Assembly: GCF_947503375.1 (NCBI RefSeq)
Contig: NZ_CANNDQ010000001.1
Location: 310,001-374,000, forward strand
Source of the DNA: an uncultured Psychroserpens sp.
GTDB lineage: Bacteria > Bacteroidota > Bacteroidia > Flavobacteriales > Flavobacteriaceae
DNA: 64,000 nucleotides
Direction: 5' to 3'
Below the pieces are notes generated by a model. That model saw only the letters and a list, made by a program, of their open reading frames with translations. It was not told where the DNA came from and did not search any database. Below are positions 39,549 to 49,543 of the stretch, piece after piece. Position 1 is the first letter of the stretch, and every line of letters begins with the position of its first letter. The position numbers and the translations under genes were made by a program.

Positions 39549-39580
39549 AAAAAACGCTCCGACATGTCGGAGCGTTTTTT
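39549..39580. terminator. Rho-independent terminator after the OmpA gene
   Basis: A 14-bp stem (AAAAAACGCTCCGA / TCGGAGCGTTTTTT) with a CATG loop; the whole 32-base sequence is a palindrome. Confidence 0.88.
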
Positions 39581-39591
39581 ATTTTTATACT

Positions 39592-42354
39592 ATGCAAAGC
39601 TTTATAGAAGAGGTATTGATTAATCTAAAAGAAAAGAAGGTAAACTTTTCGGAATTAACCTTCATTCTGCCAAGTAAAAGATCTGGAGTATTTTTAAAAC
39701 ATAGCATTAATAACGTCTTAGAAAAAACATCCTTTTCTCCAGAAATACTCTCTATTGAAGAATTCATTGAAACGCTCTCAGAACTTAAGTATGCTTCCAA
39801 TACAGAATTGCTTTTTGAATTTTATGAAATATACCTAAACTTAACCCCTAAAACACAAATTGAATCTTTCGATTCATTTTCAAAATGGGCTCAGCTTCTA
39901 CTTCAAGATTTTAATGAGATTGACCGTTATCTGGTAGCTCCAAACCAAGTGTTCGAGTACCTAAGCGCCATAAAAGAAATTGAACATCAGCATTGGTCTC
40001 TTGATGAACAACAAACACCTTACATAAAGAATTATTTGTCATTTTGGAAACGATTAAAAGTATATTATGCTGAACTAAACAAAGAACTTATTCATAAAAA
40101 AAAAGGATACCAAGGCCTTGTATATAGAGAAGCTGTTGAAAACCTTGAACAGTTTATCGCTTTAAACAATGATAAATCTTATGTGTTCGTAGGGTTTAAT
40201 GCGCTTAACAAAGCGGAAGAAATTATAATTCAAGAATTCTTAGAACAAGATATTGCTTCAATTTATTGGGATATTGATCATTTGTTTTTTTCAAATCCAA
40301 TTCACGATGCTGGATTATTTCTCAGGTCACACCGTTCGAAATGGCATTATTTCAAAAAACATGATTTTAATTGGATAACTAAAAATTATGCTTCAAAAAA
40401 AAATATTAACTGTTTTGGTGTACCAAAAAACATTGGGCAAATAAAATATGTTGGTGAACTTCTGAAGACTATTAAAAAAAACAAGCGTTCATTACAAAGC
40501 ACTGCTATAGTATTAGGCGAAGAGTCATTACTGCTTCCTCTTTTAAACTCGATTCCAAAAGATACAGGTCCAATAAATATTACTATGGGGTTGCCGTTGC
40601 GCAGTATCCCCTTAGCCTCTCTCTTTGAAACACTATTCAAAATACATAAATCACCATCCAATACCTATTATTATAAAGATATTATACTGTTTTTATCAAA
40701 TCAATTCATAAAACCACTATTTGTCAATGATGGCCTAGATGTTTCAGATGAGATCATCAGCACTATTCAACAAAACAATAAAACTTACTTGACTTTAGAT
40801 GAGTTACTACAATTATCTAAAACAAAATGTGAAATTATTGAATTGATGTTCGGTTCATGGGAAAACAGTTCAAAAATAGCCCTAAAACAATGTTCAAAAC
40901 TTATCTTAATAATAAAAAACAATTTAGATCAACACAAACAGGACAACCTTTTAGGTCTTGAGTATTTGTATAGGTTCAATATCATATTTAATGAATTATT
41001 AGCTCTTACAGAAACATATACTCACATAACGAATATCACAACATTGTATGGTCTTTTTAAAGAATTATTAAAAAATGAGACACTAGATTTTAAAGGCGAA
41101 CCCTTAAAAGGACTTCAAATTATGGGAATGCTTGAGTCACGAGTATTAGATTTTGAAACAGTTATAATTACCTCTGTTAATGAAGGGATACTTCCTGCTG
41201 GGAAAAGTAATAACTCATTTATTCCTTTTGATGTAAAGTTACAAAACGAGATGCCTACCTATAAAGAAAAAGACGCCGTTTATACCTACCATTTTTATAG
41301 ATTATTACAACGTGCAAAAAACATATATATTCTTTACAATACAGAACCCGATGTTTTAAATGGTGGAGAAAAAAGTCGCTTTATAACACAATTAGAAATA
41401 GAAAAAACCCACATTATAAATCGTTATCATATTGCGCCTGTTGTTCCAGAATATGAAACCACAACTTCAGAAATAGAAAAAACAAATGAAGTAACCCACA
41501 GAATAAAGTCTCTTGCTAAATCTGGCTTTTCACCATCGTCATTAACCAACTATGTAAGGAATCCTATTGCATTTTACTATGAAAAAGTATTAGGTGTCAA
41601 GCAATTTGAAGATGTAGAAGAAAGCATTGCCTTAAATACCTTAGGGACTGTAATTCATAATACACTTGAAGATTTTTATAAACCACTTGAGGGTAATTGG
41701 CTTACCTTAGATGATATAGATGTAATGCACTCAAAAATTGATACTACTGTACTTAAGCATTTCGAAGTTGAATATAAACAAGGCGATATTACTAGAGGGA
41801 AAAACCTCATCATTTTTGAAATTTCTAAACGTTACATCTTTAATTTTCTGAACCTAGAAGCTAAAGCATTGCGAGAAGAAAATACCATTAAGATTATTGC
41901 TATTGAAACCGAAGATAAAATTCCAATTACAATTGAGGGCTTTAATTTTCCTATAAATATTACAGGTAAAGTAGACCGCGTTGATGAATACAATGGTAAT
42001 CTCAGAATTATTGACTACAAAAGTGGGCGTGTGGAACAAAGCAAAGTAGAAGTAGTAGATTGGGAAGACCTCACTTCAGACTATGATAAATACAGTAAAA
42101 GTTTTCAAGTTTTGACGTATGTCTATATGATGTTTAAAAGCAATAAAATTTCATTACCAGTAGAAGCAGGTATAATTTCATTTAAAAATTTAAGTTCTGG
42201 ATTTATAAAGTTTGCAAAAAAAGACACTCAAAGGGCAAGAGCAAAAGACCATTTGATAACTAAATCTACTTTAGATGCTTTTGAAGTAGAATTAAAAAAA
42301 CTTATTTCAGAAATCTGTGATCCAAAAATTAATTTCATTGAGAAAGACATTTAG
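39592..42354 (+). CDS. AddB-like PD-(D/E)XK nuclease
   Basis: A 920-residue protein of the AddB/RecC type: an inactivated helicase fold with a C-terminal nuclease. Key parts are 'LTFILPSKRSGVFLKHSI' at the N terminus, 'LQIMGMLESRVLDFETVIITSVNEG' near residue 505 and the nuclease core 'NITGKVDRVDEYNGNLRIIDYKSG' with Asp near 808. In classical AddB a Cys starts an iron-sulfur staple at the site that here reads 'LTNYVRNPIAFYYEK'; Asn replaces the Cys, so the cluster seems absent. It probably pairs with the AddA-like protein at 33662 although separated by two genes. Confidence 0.85.
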   Translation: MQSFIEEVLINLKEKKVNFSELTFILPSKRSGVFLKHSINNVLEKTSFSPEILSIEEFIETLSELKYASNTELLFEFYEIYLNLTPKTQIESFDSFSKWAQLLLQDFNEIDRYLVAPNQVFEYLSAIKEIEHQHWSLDEQQTPYIKNYLSFWKRLKVYYAELNKELIHKKKGYQGLVYREAVENLEQFIALNNDKSYVFVGFNALNKAEEIIIQEFLEQDIASIYWDIDHLFFSNPIHDAGLFLRSHRSKWHYFKKHDFNWITKNYASKKNINCFGVPKNIGQIKYVGELLKTIKKNKRSLQSTAIVLGEESLLLPLLNSIPKDTGPINITMGLPLRSIPLASLFETLFKIHKSPSNTYYYKDIILFLSNQFIKPLFVNDGLDVSDEIISTIQQNNKTYLTLDELLQLSKTKCEIIELMFGSWENSSKIALKQCSKLILIIKNNLDQHKQDNLLGLEYLYRFNIIFNELLALTETYTHITNITTLYGLFKELLKNETLDFKGEPLKGLQIMGMLESRVLDFETVIITSVNEGILPAGKSNNSFIPFDVKLQNEMPTYKEKDAVYTYHFYRLLQRAKNIYILYNTEPDVLNGGEKSRFITQLEIEKTHIINRYHIAPVVPEYETTTSEIEKTNEVTHRIKSLAKSGFSPSSLTNYVRNPIAFYYEKVLGVKQFEDVEESIALNTLGTVIHNTLEDFYKPLEGNWLTLDDIDVMHSKIDTTVLKHFEVEYKQGDITRGKNLIIFEISKRYIFNFLNLEAKALREENTIKIIAIETEDKIPITIEGFNFPINITGKVDRVDEYNGNLRIIDYKSGRVEQSKVEVVDWEDLTSDYDKYSKSFQVLTYVYMMFKSNKISLPVEAGIISFKNLSSGFIKFAKKDTQRARAKDHLITKSTLDAFEVELKKLISEICDPKINFIEKDI

Positions 42355-42357
42355 TCA

Positions 42358-43197
42358 ATGATCCTTAAGAACCATATATTATATCGCAAAACAAAAAAAC
42401 CAATAGTTTGGGATGCTTTCTTTAAAAACAATCAAAGCAATAAGCCAATAGTAATTTTTTGCCATGGCTATAAAGGCTTTAAAGATTGGGGCGCATGGGA
42501 TTTAGTAGCGAAAAGATGTAGCGATGAAAATTTGTTTTTTATCAAATTCAATTTTTCTCATAATGGCGGAACTGTTGAAAACCCAATAGACTTTCCAGAT
42601 CTCGAAGCTTTTGCAGAAAACAATTATACCAAAGAGCTTGATGATCTTGATGCCATATTAAACCACATTCTAGCAGATGATTTTCAATACCGAAACGAAA
42701 TCGATACAACCAATATAACATTAATCGGACATTCTCGAGGAGGTGGTATCTCTATTATTAAAGCTTCAGAAGACCAACGCATTACCAAACTTGTGACTTG
42801 GTCAAGCATATGTGATTTTGGCAAACGCTCAGCAACTACAGGAGACTTAGAGCAATGGAAAAAGCATGGTGTGAAGTATGTTTTGAATGGAAGAACGAAA
42901 CAACAAATGCCTCATAATTTTCAATTCTACAAAAACTTTAAAGCCAATGAAACCCGTTTAGATATTGAATCGGCTATAAAGCGTTTACATGTTCCTATAC
43001 TAATTATACATGGAGATAATGATACCTCCGTAAAGATCAATGAAGCTAATGCATTAAATGAATGGAATCCAAAAAGCCAACTAGAAATTATTAAAGGAGC
43101 AAACCATGTCTTTAATACTAAACATCCTTGGGTTGAAAAAAATCTATCAAAAGAAATGATGGTTGTTATTGATAAAACAGTTCCGTTTTTGACATAA
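42358..43197 (+). CDS. Alpha/beta hydrolase
   Basis: A 279-residue cytoplasmic enzyme. The oxyanion region is 'VIFCHGYKGFKDWGAWDL', the nucleophile is Ser126 in 'LIGHSRGGG', and later acid and His candidates are 'IHGDNDTSVKINEA' and 'KGANHVFNTKHPW'. The layout fits the dienelactone-hydrolase/prolyl-oligopeptidase-like family. The substrate is unknown. It is 3 bases downstream of the AddB-like gene. Confidence 0.88.
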   Translation: MILKNHILYRKTKKPIVWDAFFKNNQSNKPIVIFCHGYKGFKDWGAWDLVAKRCSDENLFFIKFNFSHNGGTVENPIDFPDLEAFAENNYTKELDDLDAILNHILADDFQYRNEIDTTNITLIGHSRGGGISIIKASEDQRITKLVTWSSICDFGKRSATTGDLEQWKKHGVKYVLNGRTKQQMPHNFQFYKNFKANETRLDIESAIKRLHVPILIIHGDNDTSVKINEANALNEWNPKSQLEIIKGANHVFNTKHPWVEKNLSKEMMVVIDKTVPFLT

Positions 43198-43204
43198 TTT
43201 CCAT

Positions 43205-43444
43205 ATGAAAAGATCAATTTAAACAGTTGGTTTATTAGCTTTTATTTCCAGTAATATTGTATCGGTAAATAATTTCAAAAATGATTATAAATGGAGCCAC
43301 AAAAGGTTAAGCATAAAATCTAGAAAAAGTTTTATGCTTAGAGATCATATGGCACATGACAATCTGAATGTTAATTTATACAAAGTCCTGGATAATATGA
43401 CTAATTATTTTAGTTTTAAGGTTTATAAAGCTTTGCTAAAATAA
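43205..43444 (+). pseudogene. Small exported-protein gene broken by an in-frame TAA at codon 6
   Basis: The gap 43198-43561 holds an 80-codon frame: ATG 43205, TAA at 43220-43222, then 73 open codons to TAA 43442-43444. Reading through the stop gives a basic start (MKRSI), a hydrophobic stretch (TVGLLAFISSNIVSV) and a polar body with many Lys, Asn and His. This is the form of a small signal-peptide protein, so a nonsense mutation is the simplest explanation. An 11-bp inverted repeat (43308-43318 and 43330-43340) lies inside the frame and has no T-run. No similar protein was recognised; it could be a chance frame. Confidence 0.4.
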
Positions 43445-43561
43445 CAATTATCCTCTTTTCAGAAAAATATTTAAAAATACGAGTGACATAAGTTTTTAAA
43501 TAGACATAAGCAAAATAGATTTCAATGTTTTTGAACTTATATTCTGTTTTTTGTTCAAGGT

Positions 43562-45775
43562 TTAGAATTGTTTTAAAAAAGTTATTTTACTAATAAACTG
43601 TTGGTTCTGTATAATTGGATCAAATTGGTCTGTTTGAATATCGTTAAACACCAGATAGATGAATGATAATGGCATGTACTCCCAACTCAATCGTAAATTC
43701 CAACGCCCTTGCTCATTAAAACTATTAAATTGATAAAAGCTATTGAATTGTATTCTCGGATTTAATGCGAGTCTCAATTCAGCCGAATACAAATCCGTTT
43801 CCAAGTTTTCATTTTGTAATCCAAGGCTATTTATATTATTATGTTCATAAATTGCTGTAAATGAAACATTAGGTAATGGTGCATACCTCAAACTTCCAGC
43901 TAAAGTATTTCTTGTTCCGTTATAAAAATTACCAAAGTTGAATCTCGTACCTACAGAGAATTTCTTAGACTGATCTGTATTGTACCTAAGTAAATATCTG
44001 GTATAGCGATAGTTTCCTTGTTCAATATTTATACCCAAAGGGGAAAAATTAAAATTGATATTCTGCCAAGTTGGAGTTAATGATGTTTCAAAAAAACTAT
44101 TGTCTTTAAACCATACGTATATTGGGAAAAGATAAATACTCGCTTGCTGAAAATTACTTAGGCTACTTGCGTCATGATTATAATTAACAAACATACCTGG
44201 ATCCCATCTTCTAATCCAATCTATTCTTTTTGGTCTCCAAATGTAGTATCCGCCAGGATTATGCCTAATGACATTATTCTGCCTTACAAAGCCTACCCTC
44301 GGATTATAGTCTGAATCAGTATATTCTGTTACCCATCCATAGTAGTATTTATTAGTGGCTTTTCCTGCAAATATTCTTCCGGCAAAACCAGTTTCTCCAG
44401 ATAATTCATCAATTGAACTAGATAATAGGTATTGAATATCCCATTCGCTGGTTGGTCGTATTTGACCATCTATAGTTACCGTTGTATTATTATTGTTTTC
44501 TAAATTCAAATCATCAGAACTATCATCTAATCGATGAGTAACCATAACCCCTATATTGTTTTCACGTCCATAATTTTTGAGATATCTTAGAATTCCAAAG
44601 TTTGCTCCAGCTGAATTCTTAGTTTCACGTTGGCGAACAAAAAGTCCAGCTATCGCATTTTTTTCCGTTCGTTGTGTAAAACGAGCGCCAACATCTATTG
44701 GAGAAGGTGTGGCATTAAACTCTCCTTGAAGACCTATTCGCCTACTAAAAAAAGGACGAATAGATTGTTGTAATCCGCCTGCCCAAATACCAGAATTCTC
44801 AAGAAAAAATTGCCTTCGTTCTGGAAAAAAAATATTGAAACGCTCAAGGTTGTTAACTGCCCTATCTACATCTGCTTGAGCAAAATCAGTGTTTACCGTT
44901 AAGTCTAATACTGTTTTTGGGTTTATTGCCCACTTTACATCAACACCTGCCTTAGGTTCACTCGATTTATTCTTTATGTCATCTCCCTCCTTATTCTCAT
45001 CATATTGGTAGAGTGTATAAGGCTCTATCCTGATATTTGTTGATGGTGGAGGAGCTTTTATACCGGTTAGTTTTGCCGCATAGGTCATACGATAAGGTGT
45101 AAACGATTGTGGTATTGCTGGGAATGTAGATACTTCAATGTCTCTTCGAGCATACCTTACAAGTGTGAAACCAAATTCAACAGCTTCTCCTTTTTCAGGA
45201 AGATTGTAACGCAGTGATTTAAATGGTATGGCCATTTCTATATAATAACCATCATCTGCTCTTTTAGTTCTCACTCTCCAAAGTGTATTCCAGCTTGTAT
45301 CAAAGTTGTTGCCATTAAAATTTTGAAAATCTCTTTGATTACCAAATGGAGTCGTTTGAAATCCTTGGGCATATTGTTTTAAGTTTTGAGGATCTAATGC
45401 TATTCCAAAGATGTCATTTTCACCCCAACTAAAATCTCTACGAAGGTCTTGAATTCGAACTCCTTTAGCACCAATAGAATCTTTACATAATGCACCAATA
45501 TAGAGGTTTTCATCATCGTATAAAAAACGCACTTCAGTTGTATAGCGTATTTTTCCGCCCTGTCTTGGTTCTCTTCTAAAGAAATCATTTATAATTTTCG
45601 TTTTTTGCCAATCGTTTTCATCAAGATTCCCATCAAGTTTGATTTCACCTTTAGCTTTTACAACTTCAACTTCTATTTGAATGTCTGGTGGTGGAAAATT
45701 ATCTGTTTCCTTTTCTTGTGCTTTACTACTTATTGAAAATAGCGATAATAGTAATACTATATATATTGATTTCAT
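43562..45775 (-). CDS. DUF5916-type outer membrane protein with CBM9-like N-terminal domain
   Basis: A 737-residue exported protein (signal MKSIYIVLLLSLFSISSKAQ). Residues about 35-215 look like a family 9 carbohydrate-binding fold ('GEIKLDGNLDENDWQKTKI', 'TTEVRFLYDDENLYIGALCKD'). The rest is a β-barrel with 'FDTSWNTLWRVRTKRADDGYYIEMAIPFKSLRY', 'NTDFAQADVDRAVNNLERFNIFFPERRQFFLEN' and an aromatic C-terminal strand (KITFLKQF). Such proteins occur in Bacteroidota with transporters of metals or peptides; the ligand is unknown. It is last in a minus-strand block with three ABC genes. Confidence 0.82.
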   Translation of the reverse strand: MKSIYIVLLLSLFSISSKAQEKETDNFPPPDIQIEVEVVKAKGEIKLDGNLDENDWQKTKIINDFFRREPRQGGKIRYTTEVRFLYDDENLYIGALCKDSIGAKGVRIQDLRRDFSWGENDIFGIALDPQNLKQYAQGFQTTPFGNQRDFQNFNGNNFDTSWNTLWRVRTKRADDGYYIEMAIPFKSLRYNLPEKGEAVEFGFTLVRYARRDIEVSTFPAIPQSFTPYRMTYAAKLTGIKAPPPSTNIRIEPYTLYQYDENKEGDDIKNKSSEPKAGVDVKWAINPKTVLDLTVNTDFAQADVDRAVNNLERFNIFFPERRQFFLENSGIWAGGLQQSIRPFFSRRIGLQGEFNATPSPIDVGARFTQRTEKNAIAGLFVRQRETKNSAGANFGILRYLKNYGRENNIGVMVTHRLDDSSDDLNLENNNNTTVTIDGQIRPTSEWDIQYLLSSSIDELSGETGFAGRIFAGKATNKYYYGWVTEYTDSDYNPRVGFVRQNNVIRHNPGGYYIWRPKRIDWIRRWDPGMFVNYNHDASSLSNFQQASIYLFPIYVWFKDNSFFETSLTPTWQNINFNFSPLGINIEQGNYRYTRYLLRYNTDQSKKFSVGTRFNFGNFYNGTRNTLAGSLRYAPLPNVSFTAIYEHNNINSLGLQNENLETDLYSAELRLALNPRIQFNSFYQFNSFNEQGRWNLRLSWEYMPLSFIYLVFNDIQTDQFDPIIQNQQFISKITFLKQF

Positions 45776-45778
45776 GGT

Positions 45779-47197
45779 TTAACTAATTAATTCGATTTGA
45801 TGTTTATTCGGTGTTAATACCAAAAACAATATCAAACTGCTTATAATTATCAACCAAAAAGTTTTACTATACGTATTTACTGAAGCATATCTATATCTAA
45901 ACTCTGGAAGGTTTTTATAATCACTTTTTTTGAATTTCTCACCTTTAAATAACATCGGTTTAAAAAAGTTTCGCCATTCTTTTGAAAATATGATACTTTG
46001 ACGCTTAAAGTTTTGATAATCTCCTGTTGAAGTGCCAGCAATTTGATTTAAGGAATTTTGAACAATCAAAGCAGGTGAGAACCAACTTGATGCATTTACC
46101 AATTTGTGTTGGTTATTTATTTGTGATTCAAATTCTGATAGCAATGGCTTTAATTCATCTTGGATCAATTGTTGAGTTGCCATATATTTTTGATAAAACC
46201 CTCTAGCTTGTTTACTATCATTCGTAGCATACTCCGGATGATTTCTTAAAAAATTATCTAAAATCTCATCTTGTTTCTTTATCGCTTCTGATTTAATTGA
46301 ACGCATTTCATTTAGCATCAACGTTCTTGACGGAATGGGATACAATGTATTGCTTATTTGATTTATTAATGTAGGAGATAGTAAAACAAACAGAATCCAA
46401 AACCCTATTAATGTAATGGCATTTTTGGCAGAACTTCTAATCCATATATTAGTTGCAAAAGCCAATACAAACCAGAATAAAGTGTATGCAATAATGATTG
46501 ATAATAGAGTTATAAAAGACATCCAATTTGTTTTGATGTCAAAGTCAAAAATTATAAATACTAACGAAAGTGTTATGATAATGACCATCACTAACCAAAA
46601 AAAGCGCAAACCTAATTTTTGTAAAACCCAAACTCTAATATTAATAGGCTGGGATGCTAGTAACTTTAAAGAGCCTCTTTCTCGTTCAGACGCCAATATA
46701 TTGAATGAAAACGCTATGATAAGAAGTGGTAATAGGTAAACGATGACAAATGTTAAATCAAAGCTTCCAAATAACAATTGTGTTGGACTGGTCATTTCCT
46801 TAAAGTTCATTGTTGAGTCCTCACCAGTAACAATAGGTTGTACATAATGTGCAAACAAATCAGACTGTCCTGTAGATATAAAAGCTGTTGATTTTGGTGG
46901 CATATTCACTACTCTAGGTAATAGATTTCCTGTTACTACAGGATTAGTAGGCATCATCCATCGAGATATATTCAGTTCATGGCCTGCCTCTAATGAATCG
47001 AGTTGAGACAGTATTTCCCTCTCTTTGATTTGTAATTCATTTATAGCTGAGGTTAAATTAGATGTTCTCATCTTAACTTTTTGAGTGCCATTATAAGCAG
47101 CAAAGCCAAAAAGAATGAACAGTAATATGGTCAATACTTGAATCCATCGGTTGCGAATCAAAAGCAACCATTCATATTTAAAATTATACTTTAACAT
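45779..47197 (-). CDS. ABC-2 type permease (DUF3526)
   Basis: The 472-residue protein has a membrane helix near residues 15-35, a long periplasmic loop, and five further helices from about residue 150 ('FVIVYLLPLLIIAFSFNILASERERGSLKLL'). 'SERERG' following a helix is typical of ABC-2 export permeases. It overlaps the next upstream gene by 14 bases. With the paralogous permease and the ATPase it forms one exporter or envelope-remodelling complex. Confidence 0.85.
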   Translation of the reverse strand: MLKYNFKYEWLLLIRNRWIQVLTILLFILFGFAAYNGTQKVKMRTSNLTSAINELQIKEREILSQLDSLEAGHELNISRWMMPTNPVVTGNLLPRVVNMPPKSTAFISTGQSDLFAHYVQPIVTGEDSTMNFKEMTSPTQLLFGSFDLTFVIVYLLPLLIIAFSFNILASERERGSLKLLASQPINIRVWVLQKLGLRFFWLVMVIIITLSLVFIIFDFDIKTNWMSFITLLSIIIAYTLFWFVLAFATNIWIRSSAKNAITLIGFWILFVLLSPTLINQISNTLYPIPSRTLMLNEMRSIKSEAIKKQDEILDNFLRNHPEYATNDSKQARGFYQKYMATQQLIQDELKPLLSEFESQINNQHKLVNASSWFSPALIVQNSLNQIAGTSTGDYQNFKRQSIIFSKEWRNFFKPMLFKGEKFKKSDYKNLPEFRYRYASVNTYSKTFWLIIISSLILFLVLTPNKHQIELIS

Positions 47198-48605
47198 TTT
47201 TAAGTGATTTAGTTGTTAAAAATAGTACTGCGAAAGAACCTAGTAACCAACACAATAGTATGAGGATATTACCAGTATTACGCTTTAAGATTTCAGATAG
47301 TGTAGGTGGCTTGTAATTGAATTTTGGTAGTTGTTTCCAAAAGTCTGCATTGGCTTTCCAAGACCAATCGCCATATTTAGATTCTTTTGCGAAATGCTCA
47401 TTGAGAAACTTTTGGGTTTCAATCCTATAATTTTCAGCAGCATCAGCAAAATGCCAATGCGTTGTATAATCTGTATTAGCAATTGACATGCTTAAAAAGC
47501 GAGTGGGCAAAAAAGGTGAAATAGAAGCTAATTGTCTGTAAATTCTTGATTGATTTGAATGCTGTATTTTTAATTTTTTATAGTGTTTAAAATAAATTTC
47601 TGCTTCATGTTCTTCGCCTTTCTGCATTCTATACCCATCATAATTGAAAGGTAATTGACTTAAACTATCCACACCATACTCTTTTAAGACTTGTTTCGCA
47701 AGAGCTTTAGATGCTTCACTCCAAGGGTTATGACCATCTAGTCCTTCTTTTTTATCCTTTGTAATATTTGCTGCAAACTCTTGTTTTGTAGGATATGGGT
47801 GTTTGTATTCAGCAATATTACTAGCTGTTTTAGGGAGTATTAAACACACTAAAATCCAGAAACTTAATGATAATACTAATGCGATTCCAGATTTTTTTAC
47901 CAATCCAGAAATTATCAATACTAAATTGATAAATATGGCATAATAGACTACATAAGTTAGGAATAATATTGCTAGGGATAACCAGCTGAAAATGCCGAAA
48001 TCTGGTAAACTAGATAATATGATTCCACTTACTGTAAAGAGTACAAATAGCAACACAAATAATGGCAGAAATATAGCTAACCATTTCCCAAAAATAAGCT
48101 TAAAACCAATCGCACCCTGACTATTAAGTAGTGTGATGGTTCCCATTTCCTTTTCTTTTGTTAAGCTATTGTAAGCAATAAGTATAATGAGCAAAGGAAT
48201 AATAAACATCAAAACAAAATCGGGTGTTAAATTTCCAAATCTTGCTAATCCTGTTTGGTCAGAAGCTTCGTCAAATTGGGCTTCATTTCGCTTGTGCGCT
48301 TCTAAAAAAATAGATGTTCCAGTGTATTTATCTACACCTTGGTCTATGAGAGCTAATGGGTATTTAGGTTTAAAAGCGTATGTGCCATAATGTGCAGCAG
48401 AATGAGGGTTCTTTTCGCCTTGGTTATCCCAAATCTCTCGTTCCGATTGCTTTGCAAACACATATTCCTCATTGATGTCTTTGTAGTGCCAAGCACTTAT
48501 AAAAACTGCTGTAATTGTAAGAGTGATGACAAAGATGAATGCGATTCTAATTCGACCCTCCCTAAACAGTTCTTTACTTTCTTTTTTAAGTGTATTAAGT
48601 ATCAT
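47184..48605 (-). CDS. ABC-2 type permease (DUF3526), paralogue of its neighbour
   Basis: A 473-residue permease with a first helix at about 23-40, a long extracytoplasmic segment, then 'DFVLMFIIPLLIILIAYNSLTKEKEMGTITLL'. The match 'KEKEMGTI' parallels 'ERERGSL' in the next gene, so the two are paralogues that may form a heterodimer. It overlaps the ATPase gene by 4 bases and the downstream permease by 14, showing tight coupling. Confidence 0.85.
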   Translation of the reverse strand: MILNTLKKESKELFREGRIRIAFIFVITLTITAVFISAWHYKDINEEYVFAKQSEREIWDNQGEKNPHSAAHYGTYAFKPKYPLALIDQGVDKYTGTSIFLEAHKRNEAQFDEASDQTGLARFGNLTPDFVLMFIIPLLIILIAYNSLTKEKEMGTITLLNSQGAIGFKLIFGKWLAIFLPLFVLLFVLFTVSGIILSSLPDFGIFSWLSLAILFLTYVVYYAIFINLVLIISGLVKKSGIALVLSLSFWILVCLILPKTASNIAEYKHPYPTKQEFAANITKDKKEGLDGHNPWSEASKALAKQVLKEYGVDSLSQLPFNYDGYRMQKGEEHEAEIYFKHYKKLKIQHSNQSRIYRQLASISPFLPTRFLSMSIANTDYTTHWHFADAAENYRIETQKFLNEHFAKESKYGDWSWKANADFWKQLPKFNYKPPTLSEILKRNTGNILILLCWLLGSFAVLFLTTKSLKNVKV

Positions 48606-49318
48606 AGCTCGATGGTATTATAAGACATAGTTTCTAGGTAATTTTTCTCTAAATCTGATAGTGAAATATCATCAACATGCCATTGCTGTTTTAATTGACC
48701 ATCTTTCATAATACCTATAGTTGTTGCAACCTCTTTCGCTCTAAATAAATCATGTGTAGCCATGAGTGTTGCAACACCTTTTTGTCTTAATTTTTGCAAT
48801 AGCTTGCCAAACTCAAAACTTGCTTTTGGGTCTAATCCAGAGGTTGGTTCATCCAAGAGCAAAACTTTAGCATCTTTTGCTAGTGCTATTGCAACACCTA
48901 CTTTTTGACGCATTCCTTTAGAATATTTCGATACAGGTTTGTAGAAAGCAGATTCTTGAAGTCCAGCTTCAGTTAATATCGATTGCAAGGTTTTTTTATT
49001 GAAACTTTTATTTGCGATTCCTGAAAAATAATCCAGATTTTCAATGGCATTCAGGCTTGGATATAGCATCAAATTTTCTGGTATATACGCTAAATATTGC
49101 TTAGTTAATTTGGAATGCTCTACAACGTCTAACTTATTTATAAAGGCTCTACCTGAAGTAGGTTTCAAGAAGCCTAACAAAAGATTAATTGTAGTTGTTT
49201 TTCCTGCTCCATTTGCGCCTAATAGGCAATAAATTTCACCTTCTTTGACTTCTAAGTTAAGGGCATCTAAAGCGGTTAAACCACCATAAGATTTGGTAAG
49301 ATTATTAGTAAGTATCAT
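48602..49318 (-). CDS. ABC transporter ATP-binding protein
   Basis: The 238-residue ATPase has Walker A 'LLGANGAGKTTTINLL', signature 'YSKGMRQKVGVAIALAKD', Walker B 'VLLLDEPTSGLDP' and the switch His in 'LMATHDLF'. It drives the two permeases that follow. The stretch 49319-49543 upstream is non-coding; no clear promoter was identified in it. Confidence 0.94.
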   Translation of the reverse strand: MILTNNLTKSYGGLTALDALNLEVKEGEIYCLLGANGAGKTTTINLLLGFLKPTSGRAFINKLDVVEHSKLTKQYLAYIPENLMLYPSLNAIENLDYFSGIANKSFNKKTLQSILTEAGLQESAFYKPVSKYSKGMRQKVGVAIALAKDAKVLLLDEPTSGLDPKASFEFGKLLQKLRQKGVATLMATHDLFRAKEVATTIGIMKDGQLKQQWHVDDISLSDLEKNYLETMSYNTIEL

Positions 49319-49543
49319 AATGTTCTGTATTAAATTGATTATTTAGCATTTCTATGTACTGAAACCGTACAAAAGGAATACCATTAAAATGAATTATAAA
49401 ATGTAGTGATGACTTAATTCGATTATAGTTAATCCTTGTGATTTACTTATAGATTAATTGAAATAAATACAAATAGTCTTAATACAGTAGGTAGCCATTT
49501 AACTTAGGCGATACTCCATTAAGAATAGAAAAAGTCATCAAAA

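Noticed and set aside
43308..43340. 11-bp inverted repeat with 11-base loop
   Set aside because: No T-run on either strand and it lies within the broken small frame, so it is not a convincing terminator.
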